Assembly (NCBI RefSeq): GCF_905171775.1
Contig: NC_053491.1
Location: 222,246,486-222,310,485 of the forward strand
Source: Rana temporaria
Lineage: Eukaryota > Chordata > Amphibia > Anura > Ranidae
Direction: 5' to 3'
DNA length: 64,000 bases
Shown here: positions 45,519-56,569 of the stretch, one piece after another
Position numbering within the stretch: the first letter of the stretch is position 1
How the letters are laid out: each line of letters opens with the position of its first letter
Made by a program: the position numbers and the translations under genes
The notes under the pieces: generated by a model
Seen by the model: only the letters and a program-made list of their open reading frames with translations
What the model was told of the DNA's origin: nothing
The model's database searches: none

Positions 45519-46822
45519 TTAACTACTTGCTGCCCGCCCACTGTCAAATGACAGGGATGGTGCGGCTCTCGTTCTGGGAGGACGTCATATGATGGCACAC
45601 CAGATAGGGCTTGCAGTGCGGTGATTGCAGCCGCGGTGTGTTGCTAGGACAAGACGCGACTCTGATCTCTGTAAAGGGCCGTGGCTCTTTAATCATGTAA
45701 GCAGCTGTGTCCAATCACAGCTGGTCACATGTAAATAAGGGAGTGCCGTGAATCGGCTCTCCTTGCCTCAAACTGTCAGAGTGTGTGGCGAGGAGTGCCA
45801 ATAAGCGGCATCTCCCCACAGAGGAGACCTGGGCAGGTAATCAGTGCACTGATCATCAGTGCTCTGGTTACAGGAAATTTGGGATGTGATATTTTGACCT
45901 TCAGTGTTCTAGCTGCTGTATTTTTAGGTTTTATTTGCGCTGGTTGATCTACTATATTTTTTAGTGCTCTGGTTACAGGAAAGCCCCAGCAGTGCCAGCA
46001 ATCAGTGCCCATAAGTTTCACCAATGTGTGCCCATAAGTGCCACCAATCAGTGCCTATAAGTAATGCCAGTCAGTGCCTCCCATCAGTGCCCATCAGTGC
46101 CTACTCATCAGTGCTGCCCATCAATGCCTCCCATCAGTGCCCATCAGTGCTGCCCATCAGTGCCCATCAGCACCGCCCATCAGTGCTGCTTATCTGTGCC
46201 ACCTATCGCTACCAACCAGTTCCAACCACTGCTGCCTATCAGTGTTTACCAGTACCACCTATCAGTTCCCACCGGTGCCACATACCAGTGCCACCTATCA
46301 GTGCCCATCAGTGAGGCATATTAGTGCCTCCTCATCAGTGCCACCTAATACATGCCAATAAGTGCCCATCAGTGCAGCCCATCAGTGCTGCCTATCACTG
46401 CCCACCAGTGCTGCACATCAGTTCCCACCACTGCTGCCTATCAGTGCACACCAGTACCGCATATCAGTGCCACCTATCAGTGCCCATCAGTGTGGCATAT
46501 TAGTGCCTCCTCATCAGTGTAGCCTCATCAGTGCACATCAGCAAAGGAGAAAAACTACTTATATACAAAATTTACTGACAGAAAAATATAAAAAAAAATA
46601 ATCACAACTTTCAGTTCCTTTTTTTTTTTAATACAAATCCCAGCAGTGATTAAATACTACCAAAAGAAAGCCCTATTTGTGTGAATAAAAAGATAAAAAA
46701 AATAATTAGGGTACAGTGTTGCATTACTGCGCAATTGTCAATCGAAGTGCAACAGCGCTGAAAGATAAAAAATGGCCTGGGCAGGAAAGGGGATGGAAGT
46801 GCCCAGTATTGAGGTGGTTAAC
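45519..46822. mobile_element. TTAACTACTTGCTGCCC element with minisatellite
   Basis: The left end TTTAACTACTTGCTGCCC and the right end TGAGGTGGTTAAC match in type the ends at 38815 and 61058. It also contains ACTACCAAAAGAAAGCCCTA, a word of that family. The centre is the tandem array listed next. Confidence 0.65.
45960..46545 (+). repeat. ATCAGTGCC minisatellite
   Basis: Dozens of imperfect 9-13-bp units of the form CCCATCAGTGCC or CCTATCAGTGCC, in several higher-order blocks (the GTGAGGCATATTAGTGCC block recurs at about 46310 and 46490). Open frames with HQCPSV-like repeats are by-products. Confidence 0.85.
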
Positions 46823-47182
46823 TTTGTTGCCCATTGGACTGCACAGTCATATTTACACACACTACGCAACTGCTGTATCAGAAAAGTGGAGGTAAGTCAT
46901 AAAAACAGAAGCTATTCATTCAATGTCTACTAAGGTACAGTATATTTGTGACTTTAATTGGGCTTTAAAACCATTGTTGACCAGAAATACAACGTGCTAC
47001 TTTTCTAGGCTCCCAAATGGTAATTGGTATAGTGACCAAAAAAAAATTGAATTCTCATTAGCTTCAAACGGCATGTTAAATTATTTGTGGATCTAAAATA
47101 TTGGTGTGTGGACTCCATATTGGGTCTCTAGGCACAGTTAAGAAACTTCTGGGGTAGACCATTGAAGAGTAGAGACTCTATG

Positions 47183-47343
47183 GCAGGGATATGCAATTAG
47201 CGGACCTCCAGCTGTTGCCAAACTACAAGTCCCATGAGGCATAGCGAGACTCTGATAGCATCAAGCATGACACCCAGAGGCAGAGGCATGATGGCACTTG
47301 TAGTTTGGCAACAGCTGGAGGTCCGCTAATTGCATATCCCTGC
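47183..47343. mobile_element. Foldback MITE, GCAGGGATATGCAATTAGCG arms
   Basis: GCAGGGATATGCAATTAGCG GACCTCCAGCTGTTGCC is mirrored without mismatch over about 47 bp at the right. The loop is about 65 bp. Confidence 0.9.
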
Positions 47344-47573
47344 TCTATGGTTATAAGAAGTCACAAGGTTTCCAGAATGTATAAGTGGAAGCTGACAGAG
47401 CACAGTATTGAGAAATCTTACTATAGGCTGCTATGAACTATAGAAGAGGAAATACATCTAAAGTTGACAAGAAATCTTAAACCGTTATGGGTGCAGTCTA
47501 GTATATTTTAAAGGACATATAGCCCAAAACACAGATTTCTATATACTCAACAAAAGCTGGTAAAACTTTATTC

Positions 47574-48311
47574 GCTAGATTCAGCAAGAGTTTACGTCTG
47601 GGTATCTATTGATACGGCGCGTAAATTCAAAGCTGCGCCGGCGTATATATTCTTTCTGTATTCAAAAAGCAAGATACGCCGAAATTAGGCTAAGATCCGA
47701 CTGGCGTAAGTCTCTTACGCCGTTGTATCTTAGTTGCATATTTACGCTGGCCGCTGGGTGGCGCTTCCGTCGATTTCAGCGTAGAATATGCAAATGAGCT
47801 GGATACGCCGATTCAGAAACGTAAGTGCGCCCGGCGGATTTTTTTACGTCGTTTGCGTAAGGCTTTTTCCGGCGTAACGTTACTCCTGCTATATGAGGCA
47901 TAGCCAATGTTAAGTATGGACGTCGGGCCAGCGTCGAATTTTGCATCGTTTACGTCATTTGCGTAAGTCGTTCACGAATAGGGCTTTGCGTAAATTACGT
48001 TCACGTCGAAAGCATTGACTATTTGCGATGTGATTAGTAGCATGCGCATTGGGATAAGTTCTCGGCCGGCGCATGCGCCGTTCGTGAGAAATGTCATTTA
48101 CGTGGGGTCATGTTTTATTTACGTAAAACAGGTCCACCTCTTGACAATTTGAATTTGGCGCGCTTACACCGGCAGATTTACTCTACGCCGCCGCAACTTA
48201 CGGAGCAAGTGCTTTGTGAATACTGCACTTGCCTCTCTAAATTGCGGCAGCGTAGCGTAAATTACATACGCTACGCCCGCACAAACTTACGTCCCCCTAC
48301 CTGAATCTAGC
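47574..48311. mobile_element. TIR element, GCTAGATTCA ends
   Basis: GCTAGATTCAGCAAGAGTTT at the left, CCCCCTACCTGAATCTAGC at the right, with TACGCCG-type inner arms. Same group as 1371-2060. Confidence 0.75.
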
Positions 48312-48379
48312 CCTATGTATTTACAAGCCTCGCTATGTATAATCCTAGACAGAAAGATGATGATGATGATAATTATTAT

Positions 48380-48552
48380 TGTATTATCCATCCAAATTTA
48401 GAAATAATTTATGCAATAATAAATACTAATTTAGCCCGCCCACTCTTTCTGTATTGAACTGTATTGTAATTGTTCTGTCCCCTTTATATTGTATATATAA
48501 ATATTATAAGTGCTGCGTAAACTGTTGGCGCTATATAAATTCTGAATAATAA
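48380..48552 (+). mobile_element. L2-like LINE 3' tail
   Basis: TTGAACTGTATTGTAATTGT and GTTGGCGCTATATAAATTCT match the end of the LINE at 27395-28680. Confidence 0.6.
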
Positions 48553-49350
48553 TAAATTATTTTTTGCCTTAACTAAATGTTGGTGTAAATGTCAATCAAT
48601 GGTAGCTACTGATTAAAAACAAGTTAAAATCCACCTAATCTGCCCTAAACAAAGCTTAAACAACTATTTCTGCAGAAGTGCAGAACTTTATCTTGCCTAT
48701 ATGTACCTTTGTTAGTCTTCAAATAAATCCCTTTTTTCCCCTTGGATCCCAAACAGGGTCATTAACTAAAGGGGATAGAGATTCTTTATTCAATAAATTG
48801 AGTGAAGATTCACCTCAATTATCCAATCATGTAATTGGATTTCATCTGAACATAGCTACAATGTACTCAGTGAAAATGTTCAACTTCTTTAGTAAATCAG
48901 CCTCTGTATCTAGACTTTTCTCTAAACATAAATACAGTCCCCCTGCCATTCAATGGTCTAATTCTGGAACAACAGTATTCAGTAGAAGCTCTGTTTTTGA
49001 CAGCTAATGACAGGAATGAGGCATAGTGCCAGGATGGGGCAGAACTTAATCCAGCATTAGTGAGAGGTTGAAGCCCTGTTCACAGCATAGGCTTAGAATC
49101 CAAGGGACTGTACAGGCACAGGAATTGATTGGAAGGCGAACATTGTGTGCTGGCAACACAAGATACTTGCACATCACTGTTGTTACCTCATAAACCAGGT
49201 CAGCTTCACTTACATTTGTAGCGTTTTAACTTAAGGTAACATCAAAATTTGTTAGAGTAGCATGGACACTAGTCAAATCATTTTAAGCCCCATATTTTGT
49301 GTTAAAGCAGTCACACTTTGCAAACAAGTGTCAACGTTGATCAATCGTTT

Positions 49351-49535
49351 AAGGCTCCATTCACACCTTGGCGACAAAACGCCCGACGCCCGACGCTCGT
49401 GCCGCTGGAGGGGAGAATTGCCATTGATGTCTATGAGATGGTTCACATCTCATAAACGCTGTACGCCTCCCGCCTGAAAACAAGTCCCGGACCCTTTTTT
49501 TCAGGCGGCATTGGCGTTCGGCCATAGACATCAAT
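49351..49535 (+). mobile_element. Half MITE, AAGGCTCCATTCACACC end
   Basis: Followed by GACAAAACGCCCGACGCC and two opposite ATGTCTATG-type words (ATTGATGTCTATGAGATG and CCATAGACATCAATTG). The right terminus is missing. Confidence 0.55.
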
Positions 49536-50929
49536 TGCAATTCTTTGTGAAAAAAAAAAAAGTAACCTAATCGCGGCTAAAACATTAAAAGAAAAAGTCC
49601 TAAGAAATGTATTTGGCTTTATACAGTAAATATGTCACTACTGCTATTAATATCAGTTTTCCATATTTTAGTAATATTATGTATCAGAACATTGAATTTC
49701 TGCACAATAATATATTTACAATATGGTACTTGCACACCTTCCTAGGTTGTGAACTACTTCATAATACTTGCTGAAACTGTGGTAGATTTTTAGCTCCGCA
49801 GTTATGCTCATATCACATGGTGGACACAATTTGTACATTTCGGGAGAATTTAAAGGTATTGTATGAAAGGAGATTGACTTTCCCAATACTGCCTAGAACA
49901 TTTAACACAAACAGACATATTCAATGAAACAATGTCAAGACCATTGATAAATCACAGTCATATATGATCATAGATCAGTCCGATTGTTTTTTTGGGGTTG
50001 CTGTAAATAATAAGCTCGTGAAAGTGCTATTTAAAGCCATTCTGAGTTTAGCTGCACTAAATGTTCCATGTCTAGTGAAAAACCAGATAAAAATTATCTC
50101 TAGTACATGTATCAAAAAGGATTTATACTTTACTTTTATAAATTAAAGAAAAAAGAATAATCAATACATCTGCCAATCAGTCAAACATATAAAAAAAAAA
50201 AAGAAGAAAAAGATGTTCAATTTAACCAAATAAAATTGGTTTCGATGTAGCAGGCTACTACTGTTGTCAACCCGATTCTGACATCTGTCTATAAAGCTGT
50301 GACATCATCATCAACCAACACATGAGAATAGCCACTCTGCATGGTATGGGCAATAAACAATGTTAGGACATTTATAATACTGCTCAAGCTAGCTATGTTT
50401 GGTCAGAATTGTGAGCCAAGAGATTGCCTGTTACAGATATTTTCAGAGTCACAAAGCTAGAGCTGAATATTTAAAGTGCCAATGTGGGATATAAGGATTC
50501 TGATATAATCTCCTGGAATGCTTTGCAGTGGAAGATACTCCTCGTGGCATGCTCTGAAAGATCACAGAGCAGAATACAGAGCTTTATTTTAAACTACTCA
50601 CCAAACAATAAGCATGCCTACATATCATGCCCTAAAATTGCAAAGGGGCTAATCACTGTATTAAAGTATTACATAGATTTATGTCTAAAAATATTTTTTT
50701 TGCACAAGAAGTGTGCTAAACTGAAAATGAAGAAGCCTACAAACTTTGGTGACATTAACCAAATTGGCATTTTGATAAAATAGCAGTGGACATTTCTGAT
50801 GGTATCTTGACTGTTCCAATAAAACACACAGAGATTGCTTTGATTATAGCATCTGTTTAGACAGTGCTCATGCTGGATAGGTTTTTAGATATCTGGTAAC
50901 AAGTTTTTTTCTACTAAAGTTAGACATAC
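49536..50929. other. Intron, no feature recognised
   Basis: AT-rich. Open frames are short and unlike known proteins. Confidence 0.4.
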
Positions 50930-51306
50930 ACATAGCTCCCAACTGTCCCTGACTTTGAGGGACTGTTCCTCATTTCGAACAAAGTCCCTCTATCCATCTT
51001 TCCTCCTCATTTATCCCTCATTTTGGTCTGATCTCTATAGTCGTATATAAAATACACTTCTTGTCTTTCAAACAGTGTTTTACAGTGCTAAACCATTCAT
51101 CTAATTTCTAAATTGGTACATCTGTACATTTCAAAAGCCAATATAAAGGGATAGTAGTGTTAAAAAAAGGCACTTGTGGTTTTAACTAACCAACGTTTTT
51201 GTACAATTCTCCTTTAAGGGGGCGTGACAGGGGGTGTGTCCAATGCCTACATACTTTTGCTAATAGATGTACCTCGTTCCCATCACATAAAGTTGGGAAG
51301 TATGTA
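50930..51306. mobile_element. MITE, CATAGCTCCCAACTGTCCC end
   Basis: Left CATAGCTCCCAACTGTCCCT, right AAAGTTGGGAAGTATG. Inner ATTTCGAACAAAGTCCCTC. Ends mirrored over about 14 bp with mismatches. Confidence 0.6.
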
Positions 51307-51552
51307 TATATGACTATTTTAGTGTGAGTTAGCAAGACAGGAATCCGTTGATGTGAGTTATTACAAATTATTGTCCACATTAGTAATTAACTATGGTTGA
51401 GCTATTGTACTATTCAACAGTTTCTACAACCTTAATTGTGATTTTTAGACTGTATATTAAGTAGGATCAATGAGTATGTAGATTTGCAGAAAAAGTTCAA
51501 TGGAGCTGATTTTATTAAAACGAAAATAAAAAAATAAAAACAAATGTGAGGT

Positions 51553-51632
51553 TGTTTTATAGCAACCAATCAGAATTGTTGATGTTCTAGGAAAATGTAA
51601 GGTGAAACTTGATTGGTTGCTATCGGCAACAA
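51553..51632. repeat. ATAGCAACCAATCA inverted repeat
   Basis: ATAGCAACCAATCAGAATT is mirrored by ACTTGATTGGTTGCTAT. A small foldback repeat. Its flanks resemble the GCTGATTTTATTAAA MITE group. Confidence 0.65.
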
Positions 51633-51871
51633 CTTATTTTCCTCCTTTCTTCTTTGATTTTAACTAAGTAGACTCTATTTTTGTTATGGTGGTCATAACC
51701 TCACTGACATTCCAATAACAAGTAAAAAAAAAAAGCTTGGGTAAAATCTTTCAGCATTCCTGAATGGCGCAAAGAATGATTACAATTGATAATTTCAAAA
51801 TGAAGATTGTGTGACCTTTTTAGAATAGTTACTACTTTGCTGGAATTTTTTCTAAAACCATTAAAGATTAA

Positions 51872-52586
51872 GGGGCAGATCCACGTACTTTCGCGCAAGA
51901 ATCCGCCGGGCGCAGCGTATCTAAGACACACTACGCCGCTGTAACTTATTTTTTTTTCGAATCCTCAAAGAATTTGCGCCATAAGTTACGGCGGCGTAGT
52001 GTATCTTTGGCGGCGTAAGGGCGCGCCATTCAAATCTCTGTGATGGCGGTGTGTTTTATGTAAATACGCTGTGACCCGACGTAAACAACGTTTTTTTTAA
52101 CTGCGCATGCGCCGTCCGTGGGGGTATCCCAGTGCGCATGCTCGAAATTAATCCGGAACAAGCCAATGCTCACGACGGTGACGTCATTCTACGCAAATCC
52201 CTATTCGCGAACAACTTACGCAAACAACGTAAAAATTTCAAATTTCTACGTGGGAACGACGGCCATACTTAACATTGAGTACGCCTCATAACAGTAGCTT
52301 TAACTACACGCCGGAAAAAGCAAACAACGTAAAAAAATGCGCCGGGATCACCGTAACTAGCTAATTTGCATACTTGACGCAGAATTCGACGGAAACGCCA
52401 CCTAGCGGCCGTCGAAAAATTGCATCTTAGATCCGACGGCCTATTAAGACGTACGCCTGTCGGATCCATCCGAGATGCCATCGTATCTTATTTTGCAGAT
52501 ACAAAACAAAGATACGACGCACAAAATTTGAAATTACGCGGCGTATCAAGAGATACGCCGGCGTAATTCTTTTAAGGATCTACCCC
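51872..52586. mobile_element. TIR element, GGGGCAGATCC ends, TAA duplication
   Basis: TAA|GGGGCAGATCCACG on the left and GGATCTACCCC|TAA on the right. Inner TACGCCG palindromic arms of about 300 bp. The exact 3-bp TAA duplication supports a PIF/Harbinger origin for this group. Confidence 0.8.
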
Positions 52587-52589
52587 TAA

Positions 52590-53150
52590 ACATGGAACAG
52601 TGGAAATCCAAGTCTTCGAAATAAGGGGTGTAGATGAATGTATAGGTGGTAGGATATCTGTAGGTATCTATATGGTGGTTTAAGATTTGAAGAATTGTAT
52701 ATGTGATGCTTGGTTGTATTGGGTGAATTGCTGCCATGTGTGTGCTTAGCTTAAGTCCTATACATAGTACATCAGAGCCTATTCTTCCCTGTGACATGCC
52801 AAGAGACACTATGAGATAAAGCAGTTTCAGCTTCCATCTGGTTGCTCCAGACAGAACATTGAAGCCCATGCAGCCAAGCAAATATCATGGAATAAAACCA
52901 ACATATTTATCTTATCTAAAAAAAAAAAAGGCACGCAACTTCAAAAATTGATGCACACATCATTATACAGCATTGATATTACAATGGAATAGCCTATTAT
53001 TAATTTCATGCAGAAGAAGCTGTGATTTTTTTGGATCTGTTTAATAAATGCCATGTGCCTGATCAGTACTGGCTGTTTTTGCTTTGGGTTAATTGTGATA
53101 TATCCTTATCGCTGGAAACTGTTAGATGTAGCAAGAAAATGAGTAACGCT
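52590..53150. other. Start of first intron, no other feature
   Basis: No second coding exon seen close to the first one. Confidence 0.4.
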
Positions 53151-53153
53151 CAC

Positions 53154-53178
53154 CTGTATTCATGGTTGGTTCTGGCAT
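53154..53178 (-). CDS. mybpc1: MYBPC-family gene, first coding exon
   Basis: The exon reads ATG CCA GAA CCA ACC ATG AAT ACA G and then a strong donor, GTGAGC. It encodes MPEPTMNT plus one base (phase 1). Myosin-binding protein C (MyBP-C) is a thick-filament protein of the sarcomere. The family starts MPEP, and human MYBPC3 also has a first coding exon of exactly 25 nt ending in phase 1 (from memory). MPEPT matches the slow skeletal paralogue (MPEPTKK) better than cardiac MPEPG. The start is the first ATG after a TATA box about 135 bp upstream, and the in-frame upstream region is not needed for coding. The 5' UTR is about 110 nt in the same exon. The next exon found is about 31.6 kb downstream. 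The symbol is my best paralogue guess; mybpc3 is the alternative. Confidence 0.72.
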
Positions 53179-53289
53179 TTTATCAATGACTCTTTACTCC
53201 AAAAGAGTATTGAACCTCCCAGAAAACAAGAACCAGTTTACCAGCAGCCAGGTAGACACACAAGAGAGAAGAAGATCAGCCTGAGAGCA
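53179..53289 (-). other. 5' UTR of the MYBPC-like gene
   Basis: This is the stretch between the expected start site, about 30 bp downstream of the TATA box, and the ATG. It is pyrimidine-rich (CTTCTTCTCTCTTG). It has no upstream ATG before the chosen start in the roughly 110 nt read. The transcription start is inferred from TATA spacing and is not observed. Confidence 0.5.
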
Positions 53290-53311
53290 GAGGCGGAGAG
53301 GAATTCCTCCA

Positions 53312-53320
53312 CTTTATATA
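53312..53320 (-). promoter_or_regulatory. TATA box of the MYBPC-like gene
   Basis: TATATAAAG on the minus strand, about 135 bp before the start codon and inside GTATATAAAGTGG. A clean TATA box suits a tissue-restricted muscle gene. The spacing predicts a start site near 53285-53292. Confidence 0.65.
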
Positions 53321-53362
53321 CAGCATTGAGATATCAATCAGAGAGCACCTCCTCTGTTTACT

Positions 53363-53370
53363 ATGCAAAT
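53363..53370 (-). promoter_or_regulatory. Octamer ATTTGCAT upstream of the TATA box
   Basis: This is a perfect POU-factor octamer about 45 bp upstream of the TATA box on the gene's strand. Beside it, GTAAACA (53355-53361) matches a forkhead site. Their role in this gene is inference. Confidence 0.4.
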
Positions 53371-53402
53371 GTGCACAAAAGTGACAGTTATGGGAACTCT
53401 CG

Positions 53403-53504
53403 CATCTGTTGTCTGAACGGTCTGCCTCTCTCAGCTTTTGGAAAGAATCTTTGTTGCATCTCATGTGGCTGATGAGAACATCTCTGAGTTTCTAAATTCA
53501 GCTG
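53403..53504 (-). promoter_or_regulatory. E-boxes upstream of the promoter
   Basis: CAGATG at 53403-53408 and CAGCTG at 53499-53504 lie 80-190 bp upstream of the TATA box. CAGCTG is the preferred E-box of myogenic bHLH factors, which fits a muscle gene. Six-base matches are common by chance. Confidence 0.3.
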
Positions 53505-53859
53505 CTCACACCAACAGATAGGAATCAGTGATGGTATTAAAGGGTACCAGTTAACGTTGCTAGATATATCTTCAGTCTTTTGTTTTAAGAGATTGAGTAG
53601 TTAAAACAGAATAAAATCTAGACAGAAAACTTACAGCACAGTGTCACACACCATTTAGAGGTAAACAATACTTTTAAGCAATGCAAAAGTGTTAATATTA
53701 CCATAAAGTAATACAAATCCGTGACAAGTTATGAGATTTATACAAGACCTTTTTTAGTATTTTTATACCCAGTCTTGAAGCTGCTCAGTCCTGCCTCATT
53801 TGACTACTTCTGTCTGACACCACAAACTTATAAAAAACAGTTCTATATATTTAAAATGG
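53505..53859. other. Upstream of promoter, no feature recognised
   Basis: AT-rich sequence between the E-box region and the first foldback element. Confidence 0.35.
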
Positions 53860-54372
53860 AACTTCAGTCATTTTTCATCTTTCCATCTATTAAATCTTCT
53901 GCCCTTGTTGTTTTAACTTTGGATAGTAAAACAAATATAAAAAAAAATTCTGCCAGTAAATACCTTATACAGCCTACTTCCTGTTTCTTGTCTGGTAAAA
54001 AACCTAGGCTTATGACATCATGCACACCTCTCTCTCTCACCCTTGTGAGAGTTTTCCAGGAAGGGGGGAGGGGGCGAGCAGGAGGGTCAGGACGCTCTCT
54101 ACTTTGCAGATAGAGAAAGGAGCTCTGTGTTAGTGGGCGTTCTGACACTCCTGCTTGCCCCTCCCCCCTCAAGAGGCTTTCTCCACACCAGGGAGAAAGC
54201 CTCCCATTACTGCGTGTAGTTACAGACTGAAGTACAGGAGGTGAGGATTTCTCAGAAGAAATAAGGACATTTAAAAGCAAAATCGAAGGATGAGGTAAGT
54301 GAAGGAGGACTGCACTAAGGTAAAGGAAGCTATTTAGAGAAAACATTTTTTACCTTTAAAACCCCTTTAAAC
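53860..54372. mobile_element. Foldback element, right half of the AAAGGGGTTGTAAAGG family
   Basis: The right part (GGAGAAAGCCTCCCATTACT ... ACCTTTAAAACCCCTTTAAA) is nearly identical to 55225-55420. The left part shares only GGGGGAGGGGGCGAGCAGGA and a loose CATCTTTCCATC word with the other copy. Confidence 0.65.
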
Positions 54373-54802
54373 TTCTCCACTTCTTTATCCCTGACCTGTC
54401 TGGTGTGGTCCTTGGGCTATATGATGCTGTTTTTTTCACTAAGGTTCTCTAAAAAACCTCTGAGGGCTTCACAGCTGTATTTTTACTGAAATTAAATTAC
54501 ACACAGGTGGACTCTATTTACTAATTAGGTGACTTCTGAAAGCAATTGGTTCTGATAGATTTTAGTTAGGTGTATCAGAGTAAAGGGGCTCAATACAAAT
54601 GCACGCCACACTTTTCAGATATCTATTTGTAAAAAAAAATGAAAACCATTTATAATTTTCCTTCTACTTCACAATTTGTGTTGGTCTATTAGATAAAATC
54701 CCAATAAATTACATTTATGTTTTTGGTTGTAACATGATAAAATGTTAAAATGTGATAAAATGTGGAACATTTCAGGGTGTATGAATACTTTTTCAAGGCA
54801 CT
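54373..54802 (+). mobile_element. Tc1-like 3' end fragment
   Basis: Ends CAAGGCACTGTA. It shares AAATGCACGCCACACTTTTC and GTGTTGGTCTATTAGATAAA with the end of the element at 55430-56540, so both derive from the same family. Confidence 0.7.
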
Positions 54803-54912
54803 GTACACACACAAGATTGAGCATTTGTTATGCTAGATTTTTTTGCCAGCTCCTCTCAGAAATAAAATGTTATAGTCATTGGAATATTTTAATCTGCCTG
54901 TGTGCATGAGGC

Positions 54913-55421
54913 CTTAAAGGGGTTGTAAAGGTAAAAAATTGTTTCGTTAAATAGCTTCCTTTACATTAGTGCAGTCCTCCTTCACTTACCTCATCTTTCC
55001 ATTTTGCTTTTAAATGTCCTTATTTCTTCTGAGAAATCCTCATTTCCTGTTCTTCTGTCTGTAACTACACGCAGTAATGGGAGGCTTTCTCCCTGGTGTG
55101 GAGAAAGCCTCTTGAGGGGGGAGGGGGCGAGCAGGAGTGTCAGGACGCCTACTAACACACAGCTCCTTTCTCTATCTGCAAAGTAGAGAGCGTCCTTCTG
55201 CTCGCCCCTCCACCCTCAAGAGGCTTTCTTCAAACCAGGGAGAAAGCCTCCCATTACTGCGTGTAGTTACAGGCAGAAGAACAGGAAGTGAGGATTTCAC
55301 AGAAGAAATAAGGACATTTAAAAGCAAAATCGAAGGATGAGGTAAGTGAAGGAGGACTGCACTAAGGTAAAGGAAGCTATTTAGGGAAAACATTTTTTAC
55401 CTTTACAACCCCTTTAAAGTA
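54913..55421. mobile_element. Foldback MITE, TTAAAGGGGTTGTAAAGG ends
   Basis: TTAAAGGGGTTGTAAAGGTA at the left is mirrored by ACCTTTACAACCCCTTTAA, with TTAA at both borders. The arms of about 240 bp pair over AGGCTTTCTCCCTGGTGTGG-type sequence. Confidence 0.85.
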
Positions 55422-55429
55422 GGGTTAGG

Positions 55430-56540
55430 TTATAAAAAAAGATCCCAAGCTTTGAACATCTCACGGAGCACTGTTTAATGCATCATCCGAAAATGGAAAG
55501 AGTATGGCACAACTGCAAACGTATCAAGACATGGCCGTCCACCTGAACTGACAGGCATGGAGAGCTTTAATCAGAGAAGCAGTCAAGAGGCCCATGGTAA
55601 TTCTGGAGGAGCTGCAGAGATCCACAGCTCGGGTGGAAGAATCTGTCCACAGGACAACTATCTGGCCTTTATGGAAGAGTGGCAAGAATAAAAAAGCCAT
55701 TGTTGAAAGACAGCCATAAGAAGTTCTGTTTGCAGTTTGTGAGAAGCCATGTGGGGGACACAGCAAACATATGGAAGAAGGTGCTCTGGTCGTAAAAGCA
55801 AAACTAACACTGCACATCACCCTGAACACACCATCCCCACCGTGAAACATGATGGTGGCAGCATCATGTTGTGGGCATGTTTTTTCTTCAGTAGGGATAG
55901 GAAAGCTGGTCAGAATTGATGGTAAGATGGATGGAGCCAAATACAGGGCATTCCTAGAAGAAAACCTGTTCGAGTCTGCAAAGACTTGGGTCTGGGGCAG
56001 GGGGTCAACTTCCAGCAGAGCAACAACCTTAAACATACAGCCAGATCTACAATAGAATGGTTTAGATCAAAGCATATTCATGTTTTAGAATGGCCCAGTC
56101 AATGTCCAGACCTAAATCCAATTAAGAATCTGTGGCAAGACTTGAAAATTACTGTTCAGGGATGCTCTCCATCCAATCTGACAGACCTTGAGCTATTTTT
56201 CAAAGAAGAATAGGTACAAATTTCACTCTCTAGATACTGTATGCAAAGTTGGTAGAGACATACCCAAAAAGACTTGCAGCTGTAATTGCAGGGAAAGGTG
56301 GTTATACAAAGTATTGACTCAGGGGGAATGACTACAAATGCACACCACATTTTTCAGATATTTATTTGTAAACAATTTTGAAGGTCATTTATCATTTTCC
56401 TTTCACTTTACAATTATGTGCCATTTTGTGTTGGTCTATCACATAAAATTCCAATAAAATAAGTTTGTGCTTTTTTATTGTAACATGACAAAATGTGGAA
56501 AATGTCAAGGGGTATGAATACATTTGCAAGGCACTGTATA
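55430..56540 (+). mobile_element. Tc1-like element, 5'-truncated and decayed
   Basis: The transposase is readable only in pieces: KKFCLQFVRSHVGDTANIWK, HDGGSIMLW-like sequence at 55849, and MSRPKSN for the NPIEN motif. The terminal half ends CAAGGCACTGTATA. The left end is missing at the border with the foldback element. Confidence 0.75.
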
Positions 56541-56569
56541 TGAGTGTTCATGTGCGTTTATGTGAGTTA

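Larger units (their letters stand above)
21552..53153 (-). other. First intron of the MYBPC-like gene (about 31.6 kb)
   Basis: The intron runs from donor GTGAGC below the first exon to acceptor TATTTCAG above the C0-like exon. It is occupied mainly by transposable elements, listed separately. I looked for further phase-1 exons on the minus strand and found none that were convincing. Confidence 0.5.

Noticed and set aside
46024..46601. Several Cys/His/Pro-rich open frames
   Set aside because: By-products of the ATCAGTGCC array in all three frames.
53864..54346. 160-codon minus-strand frame with a near copy at 55172-55393
   Set aside because: The shared sequence is the right arm of a foldback element, not a gene family.
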